Origin: Erpobdella octoculata | Lineage: Eukaryota; Annelida; Clitellata; Hirudinida; Erpobdellidae | DNA: 64,000 bases | Direction: 5' to 3' | Assembly (NCBI GenBank): GCA_963978895.1 | Contig: OZ022246.1 | Span: forward strand, 9,205,294-9,269,293 | Shown: positions 35,420 through 47,185 of the stretch, in pieces | How the letters are laid out: every line of letters begins with the position of its first letter | Position numbering within the stretch: position 1 is the first letter of the stretch | The notes under the pieces: model-generated | The model's database searches: none | What the model was told of the DNA's origin: nothing | The model's input: the letters and a program-made list of their open reading frames with translations, nothing else | Position numbers and translations under genes: made by a program

Positions 35420-36452
35420 TTAATTAAATATTGTTTTTAAGTTAATATTAAAAACAAATCTATTTTTAATTATTTTTTTTAAATATGATTTTCGTAGTAG
35501 TTTGGTTGTCTGCAACAGGAATATGGTAGAAAAATCATGAAACTTCCATGTTATAGTTAGATATCCAAAGTTTTATCATAAAAAATTATATTATAAAAAA
35601 AGATGTTTAAAAACGCGCTTTTATTTAAATGCACTAAAAAGGATAAAATAAATTGTAAACATAAAAGCATGGGGCGCTTTCCTTTGCACTCATAATTGCG
35701 TCCCATATATATAGATTCTATTGAGCTGGAAACATATCTCGTGGAAACGCTTCTATCGATGAATGCGAATATTCTTCAAATCTGGATAGATAATGACAAT
35801 TGCTTTACATAAATGTCTACTCTAGTACACAAATATCTGTGCATACCAACTCGGTACCTTTCGAATCTATGTTTTTGACTGCTGGTCATATCGTAAATTG
35901 GAGACGAGCATCATTATCTCCAGCAACTGGAGCTGGCTTGTAGTCTGGAAAAGTGATTTAGATATAACCATTCTTTGTTTTTAGTTTTTCCATAATTTAC
36001 TTTAAAAAATAATCTTCAATATTCATTAAAGACAATGCAAAATAGCAATTTAATAAGACAGAAATAAGTAAAAATTTGTTTCTTAAACCTGTATTTCAAT
36101 ATTTTTTTTGGGTCAAATGGGTACCAGCCCGAAACGGCCACGGGTATCGGGTAGGCTTTTTTGCCAAAAACGACACCTCTAGTTATATATAGCATTACCA
36201 AGTTTTTTGCAATCAGTTATTTTTTTAGCCAATTTTACAGTGCTTTGCTGTGAGCTTTGTTTGGTTTTGTAAAAAAGAAAAACTTTGACCAGTATGATGA
36301 ATTTGCAGTTGCTGAACAGTTGATAAAAGAACAAATGCTGATCACTTTTCAAAATGTTGATAAAATTGCAGTTGCTTTTTAGAGATAATGCAGTTAAAGT
36401 GAATATTTATTTGTGAACAAAATAATAATAATTAGTTTAAAATTTGATTTTA
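35420..36452. other. Upstream region of the BET gene
   Basis: AT-rich. 36100-36178 (GGGTACCAGCCCGAAACGGC ... CGACACCTCTAG) looks like one end of a hAT-type element. A 5' non-coding exon or promoter is not recognisable. Confidence 0.5.
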
Positions 36453-36489
36453 GAACTGTGGGACACTGTTTGAAAAAGGCAAACAAAAT

Positions 36490-39400
36490 ATGGATGAAAG
36501 TCAGCCCAGCATGACGGTAATTTGAATGCTGGCTGGTCTTTTTATTCTGAATTTGTTCATGTATCTTGTTCGCATTAAATACATATGATAGATTTAAGAG
36601 TTAATCATAACTGGAGTGGATTTTCACTTATAAGTATTTTCTGGTTTAAGTTGTGCTACAAAAAGTTTAGAAATATTTAAATAAGCAGTTTTTTGAATAT
36701 TGTGTTACAAAGACAATTTATTTCTAAAACCCTATTCAATGCAGTTTAACTTTGATTGAAATACTAGATTTGTAAAATAGAAATAAATTTAAATTATGAA
36801 AAAATCTTAATAACTACATGATCGTGTCGGCAACTTTTTAATCAATATTTTTTCGGGTAAAGAAGTTTGAAATTTAAACTGTCTCCAGCTCTTGTCGAAA
36901 CATAATTTCATTTTTTGAAACAGCTTTGCAGAAAAGACTGGAGAAATGGATTAGCAACTGCAAATAAGAACTGTGTGTCTGCTAGAAACTAAAAAAGTTT
37001 AAAATTTGCTCTGCTGCAAAACCCTTTTTGAACATTTTCTTTGATGTTAGAGCAATTGGAATGATTTTTATAGTAGGATTGTAATTCATAATCCTATTAT
37101 ATATATAATAAATATTATATATATATATATATCTCACTTTGTGTCGTTTCGTTTTGCGTTTTTTCGAAGTTGAGTCGCTGCTGAATTAGTACTAATTTTC
37201 ATTGTGCGTCGTTAGATTTTCAAAGTTGCGTTGTTTTCGGTTTGAGTCTTTACCTCTTTTTTTTTAATTTTTTTATGAAATTTTCTTTATTTTTCTAAAA
37301 GATGGCACGACTTTTGTTTCTAATTGCGCCATGCCATCAATAGAGTAAATCAGACCGAAACTAGGGACACATTTTGAAAATAGAAAATCATAATTTTTTT
37401 TGCGTTATTTCAATTTGCGTCGTGTTTTTCTGGAACGTATCCACGACACAAAGTGAGGTCTTGGTGTAAATTAATCATATATTCATTCATATTCTTCCTA
37501 ATTCACATTCATATTCCCTCTTCCTTACTCCTATTCTACTTCTAATTCGACTTATTGTTGCTGTAAAAATCATTCCAATGGTTCTTGGCACAGAGTTTAA
37601 AAGTGGAGATAATTCTTTCCAAACTAGAGATAGCACGACAAAATTGACGAATTTTTTGAAAATTTCATTATTTATTATTTTTCGATTGCAGCGCCACCTT
37701 TTTATATCTTTAGGTCTGACAGTGTACAGTGAAATATCTTTTAATATTTAAAAAATATACCTCGCTTAAATCATATAAAAAAATTTACCCCACTTAAATT
37801 ATATAAAAATTTATTTATATATGTATTTATTTATTATAATATATAAAATAATTTGCCATAGATAGCAAATCGTCACGCAAAAACGTCTTACACATATATA
37901 TATAGTAGCTATAAATGCAATCCATACATTTAGATATAAAAAAGCAAAAAATTTATTTATTTTTAGGTGTCATTTTCATTTGTTAGAATATTTTACATGT
38001 GCATTTTTGTATGAATAAATTGAATTAATTTGCCTATGTATATGAGCACCATTGTGATGATGCTAATTTTTGTGCCACAAACAGGCACTGTTAGTATAAC
38101 GATAATCATTTGCACATAGACCCAAGAGTCAGGTATTTTAATCTCGCCTGCATCACCAGCGTCTGGAGAGGCAAGGGTAGTCGTCTATAAATGGTTGCTT
38201 CTGGTTGTTCTGTAAAATGGGTCCATAAGTCAGACAAAGTTGGATAAGGGATTTGTGGCCTAGAAGTCTAATGTTTAACTCCACGTTAAACATTGTCAAA
38301 CTTATTTATAATATATTATTACATTAATATTACTACAAGTAAGTTTTAAAAACATAATTTTCTATTTTTAATTTTGTCTATGAAAATTGATTTGTTTTTT
38401 TTCAATGTATAGCTATATAACAAATGTTTATATTATTTTAGAATTCTCAAAAGTTTGGGAATCATATGAAAGTGAATGAAGGATCGAATAGCATGAGCCT
38501 GGACCAGGAAGTGTTAAGACCAAAACATTATGGTTACCCATCGGTTGATGGCCTGCCAAAGTATCCACAAACAAATCAACTTCAGTACATTATTAAAAAT
38601 GTCATAAAATCAATGATTAAACACAAGTTAGCAGGACCATTTTTGAAGCCAGTTGACAAAAAAGTTTACAGTGTAAGAAATTAAATTGAAAAAAATTAAA
38701 AGTTTTAAATGTTTAAGCTAGGAGTGCACAGATTCATTTATTGGCTATTTTGCCATTAATCATTTTGACACGTTTCATGATCAGTAAGATCGAATTATTG
38801 TTTTTTTTTCTTATTAGTAACTGTGGTAGATATGCATTAAGTCCAAACTTGTTCAGGATTTAGATTTTGACTTTAATTTTAAAATTGTGAAATAAATAAA
38901 TGCTCATGATGAAATTAATTAGATAAAAGTAAATACAATTAGGATTTTATATTGACTACAATTTGACTATCAAAGTCCACTTTTGATTGGGATTGCATAT
39001 TATATAAATGTATGAAATGAAATTCTGATTAATCAGAGTCAGACAAGGCAAGATAAATTGATTCAAACAGACAAATTATTTGAATATCCAACTAATTGAA
39101 TCGTGCCTTGATTAACTTCATTTTCCTGTAAGAAAAATGCCTATTAGTTATGACCTAATTTATCAGTGCACCCCTATTTCTAACAATGAGACATGGTTGA
39201 GTATTAAAAATTAAAAAAATATGAAACATGATGTAGTCAGTAAACTATTTTTTTCTCAGGACTACTACGACATTGTCACAAAGCCCATTGATTTGAATTA
39301 CATTAAGAAGAAGTTGAATGGGAAACATTATCAGAGTTCTACAGATTGCATTGCAGATTTTAGGCAGATGTTTGCCAACTGCAAGACATACAACCAAGAC

Positions 39401-39657
39401 AAAGATGATGTTAGAGCTTTATAATTATATGATATGCATATCATATACAGGGTGGCCCAAAAAAAGTGAGAACATCTCATAAGATGTGACCTAATTACAT
39501 CAAAATTAGTGGCGTGGAAGCTTAGAAAAAGTCGTTGAGAAGCAAGGACACATTGAATATGATTTCTGAATAGCTAAATACTTTGCAAAAAAAATTGTAT
39601 GAAGAATTGTAATTAATTAAATTATGTGAGAAGTTCTCACTTTTTTGGACCACCCTG

Positions 39658-39718
<61 letters not shown>

Positions 39719-42700
39719 TAATATTAACACCTTGTCAAACAATTTTTAGCCTGATATCTTGAAAATGAATACTGAATTAGAAAACTATTTCAACTCAAAA
39801 GTTGTCAAAATGCCCATGAAGGTTGGATCTCCTGCTTCTCCGTCGCAATTTGTACCAAAAAAACTTTATGGCATTTTTTTCTGATTATATTGTATTCTAA
39901 AAATACCATTTTGTGTATTGATGATAGTTTTTATGATCAGGAACAAACAATGATATCAAGAGCAAAACCCACAAAAAAGGGTCCGTTTCGAAGCAGTGGT
40001 GAATTCAGCTTATTGAACGGGACAAGTTTTGACGTGGATGAATCATCGAATGACAACGAGTCACTGCATACCAATGATGACCAATCAAATTATTCAATGT
40101 TTCATAACAGCAGTATTGCAGCAAAGAACGATGATCACATTAGTATAGACTCTGAAATGGTTTGTTTTAGTATGGTTTAATTAATATTCGCTGTTTAACA
40201 ATTACAAAAGGTAGTGTTAGACGTTGACATAAAAATGCTGATAGTTAAGAGTGAATTTCGGCAGTGTGTTTAAATAATTTAAAATTTTTTAGGGAAATCT
40301 ATGCTTAAAAATATATGTTATACAATATTATTATGAATGATAATAATAAACATATTAAATATGTATTTGCAATTATTTAAACTTTAAGTCGAGAAAGTCA
40401 GTGAAGCGGAAAGCAGAAGTTTTGTCGAGTCCACCGAAGAGCAGGCCGTCCAATGTTCGACAGGTGCCGAAGAAAATTCACAAAGATGCTGCAAGTGATG
40501 ACCGGGGTGTTGACATCGGTGAACCACCAACCAATCTACCGATTGATCTTAAGTACTGTTTTGAAATACTGAAAGATTTTTACAAGACACCATTATCGGT
40601 CAGTGAATGCTATGTTATTATTTATGTACTTATAATTTATGATATCAAACGATAACATATTGCTGATTATTTTTTTAAATTTTGCTAGGCTCGTGCTTGT
40701 CGGTTCTTTCAGATGGAGAATCTTTCAATGGATTTTAATACTATTTTGGTTTGTGTTGTTTTGAGAGTATTCTTATAGTAATTCTTTTTTATCTTTGTTG
40801 TATTGTTACTATAATTTTTAATTTGTTGTAATTTAGAAAAAATTTCACGAAAATAAATACGAGGACGTCTCACAATTTGCTTACGACATGAGAAGTGTAT
40901 TTACGGACGTGTGTCGTTTCCACGCTCAAGATGATTCCCTCATCCATGATGCATTAGATTTGAAGGCAAGATATTAAAATTATTCCACTGTAAAATAATT
41001 TATTTTCTAAAATTTGTTGACATTGTATTCATCGCCCTTTTTCAGTTTGAGTTTGAGTATAAATTTGGACGCAAGCCAGAACAAAGGACACTGCCGGTTA
41101 GCTATTTCAATCAGCAGATCGATGAGATGGTCAAATTTGTGAGTACAAATTTTTATGAAAATTTTGTATAAATTATATGACAGGGAGGATTATTATTAAT
41201 ATGCTGGACTAGAACATTGGCACTTGAAATATTTTTTGTAGTATATTGAAAATGGCAACTGTTCAATTGAGTAATATTTTTTGTTTTAGAACGGATATCT
41301 AGGCAGAGTTGCATATATGATAAAGAATATGTTATACTAATTTATCGAACATGGGAACTTAAAATATTTTTTGACGGGTATTGAAAATGGCAACTGTTGA
41401 CTTGAGTTATATTTTTGTGTTTAGAACCTGATAGCTTGGCAGAGTCGCATATATGATAAAGAATATATTATACCAATTCATCAGGTTATATATCAAGCAT
41501 CTCAAAGTTTTCTGGTTTTTTAATCTTGTATTTAATGGAAATCACCTTATCATTCGTCATTATTTAGTTGCATTTTCTTTTTTTTTATCATAGTTTCGAG
41601 AATTTGCATCCAAACTTGAAGCGTTGAAAGAACCGGACCCTCCCCGCAAGAAAATGAAACTGTCAAGCAATGTTTCTCCACAGCAACAGCAGCTGCAACA
41701 ACACCAACCTCAACAGCAACCGCAGCAACAACCCCTACAACAGCAACAACAACAACAAACTCTACAACAACAACCGCCACAGCAACTGCCTCGACAGCAA
41801 ATGTCTCGACCATCTGCCCTTCATAACAGAACCAACAATGATAAAACGTCAAAAAAACCTGCCCGACCAAAGCTGAAAGTTTCTTCGAATGCGTCTCCTC
41901 GTTCTGAAGGGCCCTCGAAGGCTCGAACCCCTCCCTCGGCAGTCCCCGGAGACGAACAATTTGATTTGTCGTATTATTTGCAAATAAATTCAAATGAGAA
42001 GCGAGCTACTGAAAGGGAAATGGAAAATCTGGGCAAAATGGTACAAAATCTTCCTGGTAAGATGATATTATTTTTTAAAACCATTAAGTCTGAGTAATTT
42101 CTTTCTCAACCTTGGTTGAATAAGCTTTATAGTTTAAATGATTGAATGATGACCATAATTTAAAGCTATATAATTAATTTTTATGTTTATTTCTTATTTG
42201 AATTTGTAGCAGAAAGAATTCCATTTTTAATGAAGTTACTGGATGCTGCTGAACCTGTTGATGATCCGACTAAGGAGGAGAGAAACTTGAATCTTGAAAG
42301 TTTGAAACCATCCACATTTCGAGCAGTTGAAAAATATGCTGCTCATTGCCTCGGTATCATCGATAAGCCACTTTTCAATGATGCTGCTGATGATGATGAT
42401 GGTGAGCAGATTTGTTTGTAGGACAGAATTATTACTTTTTATATATTTTTTCAGTTGTTTTTGATGTTTCAACAGAATAACAAGGGTTGTAGCACCTTAT
42501 TAAACTTTCTAACAGCTAATTATTTTATATTTTAGCAGGCCAGTACAAAGTTCCTGAACTTCCTGCAAAGATACAGCCACCAACTAAGTCACCACCAACC
42601 ACAACATCTCTACTGCATAATAATAACACAACAGGTAAACTACCTACTTTTATTATGTAATTTGTCTTCTTGGAAGGATACATTCTACAGACTTAAAAAA

Positions 42701-44871
42701 ACTTTCTTAACCAAACATGATGGTCAATGCTAAATAATTTATTATTATAAAAACTTGCTTTTCAGGTGGAATCATCCCTCACGACCTCAACCTATCTGTC
42801 TCTTCAAATTCTTCATCGTCATCTTGTTCATCGGTGGCACCTGGGCACGATTTATCTCCTTTCTTACTATCCAGTCCTATTCCAAATGCAAATCTCACAC
42901 AAATTTCACAACAGCAGCAAATAACTGCTGAACACTCGAAAACTGTCAATGGAGATGGAAGTAAGAAAGCAGGAACAATCGGTGGCTTACCGCCTTTGCA
43001 GAATCCTGTCAGGCCGGTTCCAAATAATCTTCCTGCTTCTCCTTCGTATGTCACAAAATATCCCAGCACTAACAAACTTTCAGGTAAGCAATTACCAGGT
43101 TCAGAGTCTGTGCAGAAAGGTCATGTGAGTTCTAATGCAACAGAGTGCAAGACTAGTCAAGCGAGTGACGAATCATCTCCTAATGATACGAATCTTGGGA
43201 CGAAAAATTCTAAGAAACAGGCTGATAAAACCAGTGACGATAAGCCACCACAGGGGAAAGTTGGTGCATCAGTGATCGCTGTTTCAAGAGGTGTTTTATT
43301 ACTTCTCTATCTTATATTTGTTCTATCTGGGGAATTGTCTGGGCAGTTTTATACCTAATGAGATGTTGTTTCAGACACAACTTCAACGGTTTCTGTTAAC
43401 AGTGAAGCTGCTGCAAATGAAGATTCTAGAACAGATGCGGTTGGTTGTTAGTCCTATTCAAAAATGTGTAGTGTATTTTTAAATAAAAAACTAGTTAATA
43501 AGTAAGTAAGTAAATCTTTATTAACCAGCCTGACAATGACACACAGCGGTTTACATTCAAATAATAAAAATAAGAATAAGAATATCTTAAATGTAAAGTG
43601 GGTGGCAGCTAAAACTGTGATCTTATATACACAAGCTGGCTCTGGTGCTGCCGGGTGAGTTTTACTTCAAAAGCAGCACCTTAATGCACTTGAACTACTC
43701 TAGTGGACTCGTAACCTGGACTGCGTGGTCTCATCAAGCTGACCGTGGAACTACTGTTAAGCCCTGTACACATCGACAAACGTGAGTTGACAAGCCTCGA
43801 TCAAATCTGACACGTTCGGTACAATAGGAGTTTGTCGATGTGATATGGCCGTTTATGTCTAAATGTAAAATACACAACGTGCTTGTCGCGTTGGGTTTGT
43901 GCTTGACTATTTCACACCGACCGATTCAATCTGATTTTTTTTTGTTTGGTGTTGTCGGGTTGGGTTTTTTGTCGATGTTTACAGGGCTTTAGTTTCGGTG
44001 AAAAACTACGCTTGAATGCACTTGACCTACTATAGTGGACTCGTAACCTCACTACCCTGCTACTACGAAAAATACAATGTTTCCACAATCAAAGGAAATT
44101 GTTGTCAAGTCTAAAAATTCTCCCAACGAGGATTTATGTGAATGCCAATTATGTTGTTCACTTACAGGGTGCCAGGCCACATGCCTGGGGAGCTACGTTA
44201 CAGAAATCAAGACCTCCTGCATCGCAGAAACCTCCTGTAAATACCGACGAAACCTTTTTCAAGTTTAAAAAACAAGCCCAGGAGAAGTTGGAGCGAGTAA
44301 GATTTCAAGGGAAAGTAAAAAAGAAATATAATATAGTTCCTGAATTTGATTTATTTTTTAACTTCAGGAAAAAATGACTAAACAACAAGAACAGGAGAGA
44401 AAACACAGAATTGAATTAGAAAATGCAGAGAGGTTAAAAAAAGAAAAAGAGTTAAAACAAGCTCAGGAAGAAGAGGAAGCCCTGCACGGAGCGATGGTTC
44501 GACCGAGGCCCCCCGAGCCGCAAGCCCCGCTTCCTCGTTCCACTCCACCGTCCATCATTCCTACTGTTAATTCACAGGTGATGTCTCCAAGTGATGTCTC
44601 CGTGGCAACTCTTAGTGCTGCCGAGAGGCGTCTTATCGAACAGGAAAGGAGGCAGAAAGCGGCTGTAAGTTCATGAATATTCTAGTTCTCATTAGTCCTT
44701 TGCATAATTTATCTCTTATGGTGAATTTGCATTCTATTTTTATTTTCATTATAATAATATTTAAAAAAAATTTGATTTCAGAGAGCTCGCAAGATTGACT
44801 TAAACTTACAGAGTGAAATATTCGCAGCATTTGAACGAGACCTTCAAGGACAACCAAATCTTCCAAACTGA
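36490..44871 (+). CDS. BRD4: BET-family protein, BRD4/fs(1)h-like, divergent bromodomains
   Basis: BET proteins bind acetylated histones and recruit P-TEFb to promoters. Exons chain in frame: 36490-36516, 38442-38672, 39260-39409, 39750-39821, 39941-40159, 40389-40598, 40689-40748, 40837-40965, 41046-41138, 41594-42056, 42210-42401, 42539-42634, 42766-43290, 43375-43439, 44168-44296, 44368-44664, 44782-44871, about 1015 residues. Order: bromodomain 1 (about 52-158), bromodomain-2-like region (about 283-380), Gln-rich stretch (about 427-463), ET domain (about 533-610), Ser-rich linker, Glu/Lys/Arg-rich coil and C-terminal motif. The start is the ATG in the exon after the acceptor at 36452 (MDESQPSMT). 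The 39821 donor and the 43439 to 44168 join are the least certain; a small exon near 44090 (EIVVKSKN) may be missed. Oddities: one GC-AG intron and altered acetyl-lysine pockets. Confidence 0.9.
37133..37457. mobile_element. MITE with CTCACTTTGTGTCGT inverted repeats
   Basis: CTCACTTTGTGTCGT at 37133 is exactly inverted at 37443-37457. The 325-bp interior is T-rich with several TGCGTCG-like motifs and no ORF. I see no convincing target duplication. It lies in BET intron 1. Confidence 0.75.
37620..37765 (-). mobile_element. Helitron-like family B copy
   Basis: ACTAGAGATAGCACGACAAA at 37624 is a diverged copy of the terminus at 33283. The following TTTTTCGATTGCAGCGCCAC block recurs at about 61265 (TTTTTCGATTGCAGTGCCAC). 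Confidence 0.6.
38568..39821 (+). other. BRD4: BET bromodomain 1, WPF shelf altered to GPF
   Basis: Three exons give QTNQLQYIIKNVIKSMIKHK, then LAGPFLKPVD, DYYDIVTKPIDLNYIKKKL, FANCKTYNQDKDD and a C-helix (ILKMNTELENYF). The acetyl-lysine Asn (in KTYNQ, about residue 131) and the YDIV/P-(I/M)-D core are kept. The tryptophan of the WPF shelf is replaced by Gly (about residue 74). Confidence 0.9.
39448..39657. mobile_element. Mariner-type MITE, TA target duplication
   Basis: The 210-bp element has CAGGGTGGCCCAAAAAAAG and AGTGAGAAC at the left end, inverted at the right as GTTCTCACTTTTTTGGAC and CACCCTG. It is flanked by TA at 39446-39447 and 39658-39659. It has no ORF. It lies in BET intron 3, directly before a TA microsatellite (39663-39712). 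Confidence 0.9.
40536..41095 (+). other. BRD4: Degenerate BET bromodomain 2
   Basis: LPIDLKYCFEILKDF matches the first helix of BET bromodomain 2, and YEDVSQFAYDMRSVFTDVC matches the later helix (DAQEFAADVRLMFSNC-like in other BETs). Between them the WPF shelf and the (Y/H)DIIK-P-MD loop are missing or unrecognisable. The position of the acetyl-lysine Asn is filled by Ala (CRFHAQDDS, about residue 353). The reading frame and splice sites are clean, so it is a divergent domain rather than a broken gene. Confidence 0.82.
41682..41810 (+). repeat. BRD4: CAG/CAA poly-glutamine tract in the BET gene
   Basis: Imperfect CAA/CAG codons interrupted by His, Pro, Leu and Thr. The ORFs on the other strand and in other frames are shadows of it. 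Confidence 0.95.
41955..42360 (+). other. BRD4: ET (extra-terminal) domain
   Basis: Split over two exons: EKRATEREMENLGKMVQNLP and then ERIPFLMKLLDAAEP, LNLESLKPSTFRAVEKYAAH, CL. The LKPSTLRELE-type signature is diagnostic for BET ET domains, which bind NSD3, JMJD6 and integrase-like peptides. Confidence 0.93.
43500..44060. repeat. Repeat-filled intron of the BET gene
   Basis: The block TGAACTACTCTAGTGGACTCG with GTAACCT (about 43690) recurs as TGACCTACTATAGTGGACTCG (split here as a near copy at about 44026), flanking a Harbinger-type MITE. A GTAA run and CAGCCTGACAATGACACA mark the left side. Confidence 0.7.
43760..43988. mobile_element. PIF/Harbinger-type MITE, TTA target duplication
   Basis: The 229-bp element runs from AGCCCTGTACACATCGACAA at the left to its inverse (TTGTCGATGTTTACAGGGCT) at the right, flanked by TTA at 43757-43759 and 43989-43991. 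A 3-bp TWA duplication is the Harbinger hallmark. No ORF. Confidence 0.86.
44168..44871 (+). other. BRD4: BRD4 long-isoform C-terminal region with P-TEFb-binding motif
   Basis: HAWGATLQKSRPP precedes FFKFKKQAQEKLERE, then a coil of Lys/Glu/Gln. The end is RRLIEQERRQKAARARKIDL, then NLQSEIFAAFERDLQ before the TGA at 44869-44871. This matches the BRD4/fs(1)h C-terminal motif (arginine-rich, then IDMNFQSDLLSIFE-like) that contacts cyclin T1/CDK9. Confidence 0.9.
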
Positions 44872-47185
44872 TGTCTGTCAATATGTGGTCTAGTAGCCAT
44901 ATAATGATTACAAACTGTTTCAATACCAGCCTGTTGTATAATAATAAGAATTATTATTATCATTATGTAAATTTAATTTGTATCATGTAAACCCAAATTT
45001 TATATTTAATACATATTGTTTTAAGAATATTTATCGGGTTTGTTTTAATTTCTGTTTAAATGCAGAAATGTACATGCCATTTTTTATGCATCTGCCTGTC
45101 TGTCTGTCTGTGTCAGAGGATGGTTAGCTGTTACGGTGTTGTCTGTCGCCGTGTTAGAAACATGTGACATCATCATAGACTTTTGGGACATGCTGGTACA
45201 TCATATTCTCATTTGCACTGTTTTATTATTTCAAATACTATTTGCCGGTCTACGTAAATAAAATAGACATCCTTTTTCTTTTATTTCAACAAAATTATTT
45301 TTCCGTGTGAAATAGTTAATTTCTTTCAATCGATACATGCCATCCACTGTGGTTTTGGCTTGGTGTTTAATGTTTATGAGGCATCATGCGTTTTTGTCAT
45401 TGTTTGATGTCTTGTGTGTGTTCTGCAAGATGGATAATACCTGTTCTGCTGGATGGATAATACCTGTTTTGCTGGATGGATGATAACAGTTTGGCATGCT
45501 TGCAAAATTTTTGTTCTAACAGAGCGTGTTTTTCTCATTCATCGTTGAACGTTTTTCTAAAATTGCATCAAAATGTCAATTTATTTCGGATTCGAAACAA
45601 ACACAAAATATATTTTATTTTTTTAAAGGTATTGAAATGTTTAAGTGGCACTCACTTGGTTTTATTTTTTTTTACTCTAGTACTTTATTCATGATGAAAG
45701 GAAAATACTGTTTTGTGTCATGTTTGAATTATTTTAATGGATATATTCTCAGAAGTTTCTTAACGACGGAAAAAATTGTGGTATGTAATTAATTAGCACA
45801 TGATAAGTAGAGCAAACGGTGTTGGTGTGTTATTTCCACATGAGAAATAAACACATTGTGGTGTGTTATTCCCACGCGAGGGATAGAGCAAATAATGGTA
45901 TGTAATTTCCTTACAAGAAGTGTTTTATTATTGATTCCAACAAAGTGTCTTCAGCTCATATAAAAATTGCTTGCTGTTCCTTTTTAGCCATTTTTATTGA
46001 TAAATAACTTTTTTGTAACATACTCATTCTTCTGACCCATGTCCAGTTGTAAAAATTTTGGGTGAGACAGGTGAACTGAACATTTTCATTACATCAATTG
46101 CAATTTTTACAGGAATAGATGACTCTTTCGTATAATATCCCTGTGCCGTATGTCTAGGAACTAAGTAATTGAACTAAATTGTATGCATGTGTGTGTAGTG
46201 TACATATACATCCTGCTGTAGGTAATATTGCTACTGTTGAATACTGCTAAACTGTTTATCTCAATGTTCTTGATGTTTGTTGTGACATTGTAGGCAACTT
46301 TTTCGTTACAGCAAGCTCAATTGGTGGATTCTGTTTGTTTTTCCATTTTCCTATGATTATGATTATTTATATTCACAAAAATCTTTAAACTACATGTTCT
46401 AGAACTCTTGAACTGTGGTGTTAATACTACAGCGAGTCATTGGTTTCTCTTTAGGCTATTGAAGGGGGTGTGATCACTTATACCATTTTCGTGTAATTTT
46501 TTTATACTTGTGTTCCGTTTACGGCGCTTCTGTACAGACCAATCAAAAGGTGCAACGATTATTTAATTCGCTACATACATGTTCGATGTGTGTTATCAGT
46601 TTTGGTAAACTTTTGATTTGATTTCATGATATGAAAAGTAGACTCCAGACTACGTCTTCTCTGATTTTTTTTTATAATGAATGGATATAAATATGTTTTT
46701 CACTTTCATCTAGTATAAATAAACATATTTATCAATAGATTTTGATTATTTTGTCTGCATACCTTATTACTACAATTAAAATTCTAATAATTAATAGTGT
46801 CAGTTTCACGAATAAGAAATCTTTTCAAAGTTGAAATAAAACAAACAGTATTAATAACCATAGAAACACCTGTGATAAATAAATAAATAGATAATAAATA
46901 ATATATTTATAAAAGTGTACATAGCATCATATGCCTTTGTTCATATTTCTAAACTATCTTGATCATCTAAATGGCACAGTCTGCGATTTTTAATATTCAA
47001 GAGAATTACAATGTAGAGATCATACAAGAGTTTAAAAATATAAGTTCATTCATCACTTTGGCAATCATTATTTGAAAGAAAGATGTGTTTGATCTGTGGC
47101 ACAACTCATCATTTACCTGTTTTAAATTTAATTGTTTACTGAATTAAAAATGAAACAGATCAATTGCTAATAATAATTGTTTGAT
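44872..47185. other. Convergent 3' regions of the BET gene and CEP290
   Basis: BET 3' UTR sequence with AATAAA at 45257-45262 and further candidates near 45845 and 46725. A GGATGGATAATACCTGTT unit is duplicated at 45430-45480. No further gene is seen on either strand. Confidence 0.6.

Noticed and set aside
41550..41993. Minus-strand ORF of 147 codons rich in Val and Ala
   Set aside because: Antisense shadow of the poly-Gln exon of the BET gene.
44077..44268. Separate short gene with a Cys-rich end
   Set aside because: It overlaps the BET intron and exon in another frame. The first residues (EIVVKSKN) could be a small BET exon, but no donor in the right phase was found.
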